From assembly GCA_963788115.1 (NCBI GenBank), contig CAWBFD010000004.1, forward strand, positions 1,736,001 to 1,800,000: DNA of 64,000 bases. Direction: 5' to 3'. The DNA comes from CAWBFD01 sp963788115 (GTDB taxonomy: Bacteria; Actinomycetota; Thermoleophilia; Solirubrobacterales; 70-9). A program made the position numbers and the translations under genes. The notes under the pieces were generated by a model. That model did not search any database. It saw only the letters and a list, made by a program, of their open reading frames with translations, and was not told where the DNA came from. Below, in pieces: positions 60,283 to 64,000 of this stretch; position 1 is the stretch's first letter, and each line of letters opens with the position of its first letter.

Positions 60283-61734
60283 TTACGGCGCTGCGATCGT
60301 GCCGTGGCCGACGACCAGGTCGCCGTCCATCAGGCACGCCGTCTGGCCCGGGGCAACGCCGTATGCGGGCTCGGCGAGCGCGATCACGAGCTCCGGATGA
60401 TCGCCCGGCGCGACCGGGTCCAGGGCGCAGGCGAGCGGCCGCGAGCGGTAGCGCAGCTTCACGCGGTTGATCCGGGAGCCGTCTCGGCGCAGGGTTGCGC
60501 GGCGGACCAGCACGCGCCGGGTTGCGAGCTGGTCGCGCGGGCCGACCACTACCTGATTCGAGCCCGCGTCGGTCGACAGCACGTAGAGCGGCTCCGGCGC
60601 GGCCACGCCGATCCCCCGGCGCTGCCCGACGGTGAAGTTGTGGTGGCCGCGATGCTCCCCGAGGTGGCGGCCGGCCGTGTCGACCAGCTCGCCGCGCCGC
60701 TCGCCCATGCGGCCGTGTCTGGCGAGGAAGCCCCGCTTCCCCTCCCCGGCGAGGAAGCAGAGGTCCTGGCTCTCGCGCTTGGTCGCCACGGGCAGGCCCG
60801 CGTCGGCGGCGAGTCGCCTGACCTCCGGCTTGCGCACGCCGGCCAGCGGGAACCGAACCCGCGCCAGCGAGTCGGCGGCGAGCGCCGAGAGCATGTAGGT
60901 CTGGTCCTTCGCCTGATCGGCGGGGGCGGCCAGGAGCGGGCCGGCGCCATCGTCCACCACCCGGGCGTAGTGCCCGGTCGCCAGCGCCGCGGCGCCTACC
61001 CGGTCGGCGAGCGCGATCATCGCGTCGAGACGGACCGAGCCGTTGCAGCGCACGCACGGATTGGGGGTGCGCCCGGCGGCGTACCCCGCCAGGAACTCGG
61101 CCACGACGTTGCGACGGAACTCGTCCTCGAGGTCGAGGGTGAGGTGCGGGATCCCGAGCGAGTGCGCGAGCGCCCTCGCGCCCACCACGGCCTCCGGCGA
61201 GCAACAACTGCGGGCGCCGTCATTGTGGCGATCGGCCCAGAGCTTGAGCGTCACGGCGACGACCTCCGCCCCGCGCTCGCGCTCGAGGAGGGCGGCGACG
61301 GCCGAGTCGACGCCCCCACTCATCGCCACCAGCACCCGCTCGCCGACGGCGGGTGCCGCCGCAAGTCGCTCCGCGGAGGAGGCGGCGGAGCCAAGCGCCC
61401 GATGGAGGGCGTCGGCCGCGAGCTCTGCGGCGTGACGACCCGGCGGCGAGAGGCCACCGAGCGCTTCCGAGACGTCCTCCGGGCCGATGAGGGCGGCTTC
61501 GAGCCCGGTGGCGCCGTCGGCGGCCTCGGCCACCGCGGCGCCGGCCGCCACCGAGGCGGCGCAGCCCTCGGCCTCGAAGCTGACGGCGCCGATGCGACCG
61601 TCGTCGATTACGAGCGAGATGCGCACCAGATCACCGCAGGGAGCGCCCCCGGCAGCGCCGGTGTGGGCGCCGGTCGGGGCCGGACCGCGGCGAGTCGCGT
61701 CGCCGAGGTAGTGCTCGAGGGCATCGGTGATCAT
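60283..61734 (-). CDS. mnmA: IscU-like domain fused to tRNA 2-thiouridine synthase MnmA
   Basis: A 483-residue fusion. Residues 1-118 resemble an IscU/NifU scaffold: GGAPCGD with Cys33 and Asp35, EAEGCAASVAAG with Cys58, and PGRHAAELAADALHRAL, where the third Cys of HCS is replaced by Ala102. From 130 on it is MnmA: PP-loop AMSGGVDS (to 144), NPCVRCN (Cys227, Cys230), KRESQDLCFLAGEG (Cys326), and VGQRRGIGV. An unusual SCCSPEAV (Cys177, Cys178) precedes. MnmA transfers sulfur to U34 of tRNA Lys, Glu and Gln. I start at ATG 61734; the longer upstream frame is Arg-rich. Confidence 0.93.
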   Translation of the reverse strand: MITDALEHYLGDATRRGPAPTGAHTGAAGGAPCGDLVRISLVIDDGRIGAVSFEAEGCAASVAAGAAVAEAADGATGLEAALIGPEDVSEALGGLSPPGRHAAELAADALHRALGSAASSAERLAAAPAVGERVLVAMSGGVDSAVAALLERERGAEVVAVTLKLWADRHNDGARSCCSPEAVVGARALAHSLGIPHLTLDLEDEFRRNVVAEFLAGYAAGRTPNPCVRCNGSVRLDAMIALADRVGAAALATGHYARVVDDGAGPLLAAPADQAKDQTYMLSALAADSLARVRFPLAGVRKPEVRRLAADAGLPVATKRESQDLCFLAGEGKRGFLARHGRMGERRGELVDTAGRHLGEHRGHHNFTVGQRRGIGVAAPEPLYVLSTDAGSNQVVVGPRDQLATRRVLVRRATLRRDGSRINRVKLRYRSRPLACALDPVAPGDHPELVIALAEPAYGVAPGQTACLMDGDLVVGHGTIAAP

Positions 61735-61788
61735 GGGTGAACCGAGCCTAGCGCCAGGCCGCCGCGACGGGCGGCGTGAACCCGAACA

Positions 61789-62040
61789 GCGATGGCCGAG
61801 TTGATCCCACAATGGCCCATTAACTCGACCATCGCCGGAACGGCGGGCCTCCTGAAAGAGGAAAGGCCCCAGTCCGCCGCTATCGCTCAGCCTGAGAACC
61901 TGTTGATAACAGGTGGGTGTCTACCGGCGGTCCCACGGGACCGGCCGGAAATCGACTCCCAAGCCGATTGTGTTGGCTCACAATTGGAGCGACTCACGAA
62001 CGGACTCGAGCCTGAAATTCACCTTAGCAGCGGTGCCTGC
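61789..62040. ncRNA. Structured non-coding region between mnmA and aspS, possible ncRNA
   Basis: This 410-base gap has no coding potential but many nested inverted repeats: GCGATGGCCGAGTT / AACTCGACCATCGC (61789-61802, 61822-61835, 14 base pairs with one G-U); CGGCGG...CCGCCG enclosing GGCCT...AGGCC (about 61839-61880); CCTGTT-GAT-AACAGG (61899-61913); GGTCCC-AC-GGGACC (61929-61942); ATTGTG-TTGGCT-CACAAT (61967-61984). Less GC-rich than genes. A structured RNA such as 6S is possible, as 6S-1 lies by aspS in Bacillus as I recall. It does not match tmRNA, RNase P or SRP by eye. Strand is undetermined. Confidence 0.3.
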
Positions 62041-62080
62041 TCCCCGACCGCAGCCTACGCCACCACCGCCGCCAACCGCC

Positions 62081-62126
62081 CAGCGTCGGGTTTGTCCGGC
62101 TCAGGCCCACGAACTCGACGCTCGAT
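62081..62126 (-). repeat. Palindromic dispersed repeat, copy 3 (inverted)
   Basis: Reverse complement matches copies 1 and 2: CGTCGAGTTCGTGGGCC, then TGAGCCGGACAAACCCGACG. Lies 18 bases before the aspS stop. Differences fall mostly in pairs that keep the stem. Confidence 0.7.
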
Positions 62127-62144
62127 CTGAGGCGGGGGTGACGC

Positions 62145-63935
62145 TCAGCCGCCCGGTCGGCCGGCGCGAAGCGCGATCCCGAGCTCGCGCAGCTGGGCGT
62201 CGTCGACCGGCGCCGGCGCGCCGGTCAGCGGATCGGTGCCCGACGCCGTCTTCGGGAACGCGATCACGTCGCGGATCGAGTCGGTGCCATGGAGCAGGGC
62301 GACGATCCGGTCGAGCCCGTAGGCGATACCCCCGTGGGGCGGTGCGCCGTACCGGAGGGCCTCCAGCAGGAATCCGAACCGGGCCTCGGCCTCGTCGGCC
62401 CCGATGCCCAGCACCTCGAACACGGCGCGCTGGACGTCGGGTCGGTTGATTCGGATCGAGCCGCCGCCGAGCTCGACCCCGTTCCAGACGACGTCGTACG
62501 CCAGCGCCCGGGCCTGCCCGGGGTTCTCGGGATCCAGCTCTCCCGCGGGCGAGGTGAACGGGTGATGCAGGGGATCCCAGCGCTGCTCCGCCTCGCTCCA
62601 CTCGAACAGCGGCCAGTCGACGATCCACGCCAGCTCGTGCCGATCCTCCGGGATGAAGCCGAAGCGCTCGGCCAGGCTCACCCGCATCCCGCCCAGCACC
62701 GCGGCCGCCACCCGAGGGGCATCGGCGGCGAGCACGAGCAGGTCACCCTCCTCGGCCTCGAGCGCGCTGTTCAGCGCCGTCACCTCATCGGCCGAGAGGA
62801 ACTTCGCCACCGGTGAGCGCCAACCGTCACCCTCGCGAAACGCCCATACGAGCCCCTTGCCGCCCAGCCCCTTCGCCTGCTCGACCAGGCCGTCGAGCTC
62901 CGCTCGCGATAGCTCCCTCGCTCCGGCGTTGAGGCCCTTGACCGCGCCGTCCGCGTCGATCACGGCCCGGAACGCATTGAAGCCCGTCTCTCGGAGATGG
63001 TCGGTGAGATCGACCAGCTCAAGCCCGTAGCGCAGGTCCGGCTTGTCCGAGCCGTAGCGGTCGATGGCCTCGTCGTATGGAATCCGCCGCAGCGGCAGCG
63101 TCAGATCGATGCCCATCTCTCCGAGCACGTGAGCGAGCAGACGCTCGTTCAGGTCAATCACGTCCTCGCGCTCGACGAACGACATCTCCAGGTCGAGCTG
63201 CGTGAAGTCGAGCTGGCGGTCGGCGCGCAGGTCCTCGTCGCGAAAGCAGCGGACGATCTGGTAGTAGCGCTCGAACCCCGCGACCATCAGGAGCTGCTTG
63301 AACAGCTGGGGCGACTGCGGTAGGGCATAGAAAGCGCCAGGCTGGAGCCGGCTCGGGACGAGGAAGTCGCGGGCCCCCTCGGGCGTCGAGCGGGTGAGCA
63401 CCGGGGTCTCGATGTCGAGGAATCCCTCGCCCTCGAGGAAGTCGCGGATCGCCCGCGCCGTGCGGTGTCGGAGCGCAATCGCGTCGGCCATGCGGTCGCG
63501 GCGCAGATCGAGGTAGCGGTACCGCAGCCGCAGCTCCTCCCCGACCTCCCCGGAGAAGCTCTCGATCTCGAACGGCGGCGTGTCCGCGCCCGCCAACCGC
63601 ACGCCCTCGCGCACCCGCAGCTCGAATTCGCCGGTGGCGAGCTCGGGATTGACCGTCTCGGGATCGCGCCGAACCACGTCGCCGACGACGCTGATCACGT
63701 CCTCGGAGCGGAGGCGGTGGCCGAGCTCGAACGCGTCGCCCGCCTCGTCGGGGTTGAAGACGAGCTGCACCAAGCCGGTCCGGTCGCGGAGGTCGATGAA
63801 GATCAGCCCGCCGTGGTCCCGCCGGCGATGCACCCATCCGGCGACGCGGGCCTCGGAGCCCACGCGGTCGCCCAGCACCTGCCCGCACCAGGTGTCGCGG
63901 TAACCGTTCGCGCGGAGGGCGGGGAACGCGCTCAT
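62145..63935 (-). CDS. aspS: Aspartyl-tRNA synthetase
   Basis: A 596-residue bacterial-type class IIb synthetase. The OB anticodon-binding fold (VAGWVHRRRDHGGLIFIDLRDRTGLVQLVFN), motif 2 (YQIVRCFRDEDLRADRQLDFTQLDLEMSF), the GAD insertion (LRETGFNAFRAVIDADGAVKGL) and motif 3 (YGLDRIVALLHG) are present. No Gatase genes are nearby, and a discriminating versus non-discriminating enzyme cannot be told. ATG 63935 overlaps the hisS stop as ATGA. Confidence 0.97.
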   Translation of the reverse strand: MSAFPALRANGYRDTWCGQVLGDRVGSEARVAGWVHRRRDHGGLIFIDLRDRTGLVQLVFNPDEAGDAFELGHRLRSEDVISVVGDVVRRDPETVNPELATGEFELRVREGVRLAGADTPPFEIESFSGEVGEELRLRYRYLDLRRDRMADAIALRHRTARAIRDFLEGEGFLDIETPVLTRSTPEGARDFLVPSRLQPGAFYALPQSPQLFKQLLMVAGFERYYQIVRCFRDEDLRADRQLDFTQLDLEMSFVEREDVIDLNERLLAHVLGEMGIDLTLPLRRIPYDEAIDRYGSDKPDLRYGLELVDLTDHLRETGFNAFRAVIDADGAVKGLNAGARELSRAELDGLVEQAKGLGGKGLVWAFREGDGWRSPVAKFLSADEVTALNSALEAEEGDLLVLAADAPRVAAAVLGGMRVSLAERFGFIPEDRHELAWIVDWPLFEWSEAEQRWDPLHHPFTSPAGELDPENPGQARALAYDVVWNGVELGGGSIRINRPDVQRAVFEVLGIGADEAEARFGFLLEALRYGAPPHGGIAYGLDRIVALLHGTDSIRDVIAFPKTASGTDPLTGAPAPVDDAQLRELGIALRAGRPGG

Positions 63936-64000
63936 GAGCGCAGGCGCTCCGCCAGGCCGGCCAGGTCGACCTGCTCCTGCTCGCCGCTCGCCATGTCGCG
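63932..64000 (-). CDS. hisS: Histidyl-tRNA synthetase, C-terminal end (partial)
   Basis: The last 22 codons and stop of the upstream gene, running off the window: RDMASGEQEQVDLAGLAERLRS. This is the typical HisS end (compare VRDLETGEQEEVPLDELVEYL), and hisS next to aspS is a standard pair. Translation is coupled to aspS by ATGA. Confidence 0.75.
   Translation of the reverse strand, partial: RDMASGEQEQVDLAGLAERLRS

Noticed and set aside
61965..61986. Second Crp-like site (TTGTG...CACAA)
   Set aside because: The half-sites are only six bases apart between TGTG and CACA, not the eight required, and the terminal A/T of the consensus are missing.
61789..62040. tmRNA, RNase P RNA or SRP RNA
   Set aside because: None of the conserved cores (tRNA-like ends with a GTTCGA arm, the RNase P GAGGAAAGTCC block, the SRP GGAAGCA loop) can be found on either strand.

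Overview
This is a GC-rich chromosomal segment with strong G/C bias at third codon positions and frequent GTG starts. The likely source is an actinobacterium (Actinomycetota), probably class Thermoleophilia (Solirubrobacterales/Gaiellales-like). The clues are the tlyA-nadK-recN-steA-steB-pyrG-nudix-xerD block, which matches the order in mycobacteria, an aspS-mnmA-alaS-ruvX-mltG-aro-pepP-efp-nusB-ispA-dxs block, and fused AroK-AroB and IscU-MnmA proteins. The class assignment is inferred from gene content only.

Layout. 0-9.7 kb: a short-chain dehydrogenase, a glycosyltransferase, tRNA-Asn, a truncated HNH-type gene, a tiny secreted protein, then dnaG, dgt, a DUF3159 membrane protein and recO on the minus strand, a secreted triple-repeat protein and a broken cupin. 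9.7-25 kb: a nearly continuous minus-strand housekeeping run (P1 peptidase, fpg, xerD, NUDIX, DUF3866, M20 peptidase, methyltransferase, pyrG, a MraY-like transferase, steB, steA, recN, an ICMT-like methyltransferase, nadK, tlyA). 25-40 kb: an accessory region with a possible Crp/GlxR-type operator between divergent genes, a secreted calcium-repeat protein, a large LuxR regulator, a 5.1-kb SARP-NTPase-WD40 gene broken by several frameshifts, a haloperoxidase-like exported protein, a selenium-binding-protein homologue and two SnoaL-like proteins. 40-44 kb: dxs, ispA, xseB-like, nusB and efp, most joined by 4-base start/stop overlaps. 44-50.5 kb: a second accessory insert (repeats, a DUF559 gene, monooxygenase, quinone oxidoreductase, LtrA, acyl desaturase, cyclopropane synthase). 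50.5-64 kb: pepP, aroQ, aroKB, aroC, aroE, mltG, ruvX, alaS, iscU-mnmA, a structured non-coding gap, aspS and the last codons of hisS.

Functionally the window carries most of the common aromatic pathway (aroB, Q, E, K, C), the entry to isoprenoid synthesis (dxs, ispA), tRNA charging and modification (hisS, aspS, alaS, mnmA), DNA replication and repair (dnaG, recO, recN, fpg, xerD, ruvX), nucleotide metabolism (pyrG, dgt, nadK) and cell separation (steA/steB). The 44-50 kb insert looks like a membrane-lipid modification patch.

About a dozen single-base frameshifts occur, mostly +1, in GNAT, cupin, pyrG (extreme C-terminus), recN, LuxR, the SARP-WD40 gene (seven) and DUF559. They are clustered in accessory genes, but two hit housekeeping genes, so both gene decay and assembly indel errors must be considered. 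No phage, CRISPR array or insertion sequence was seen.
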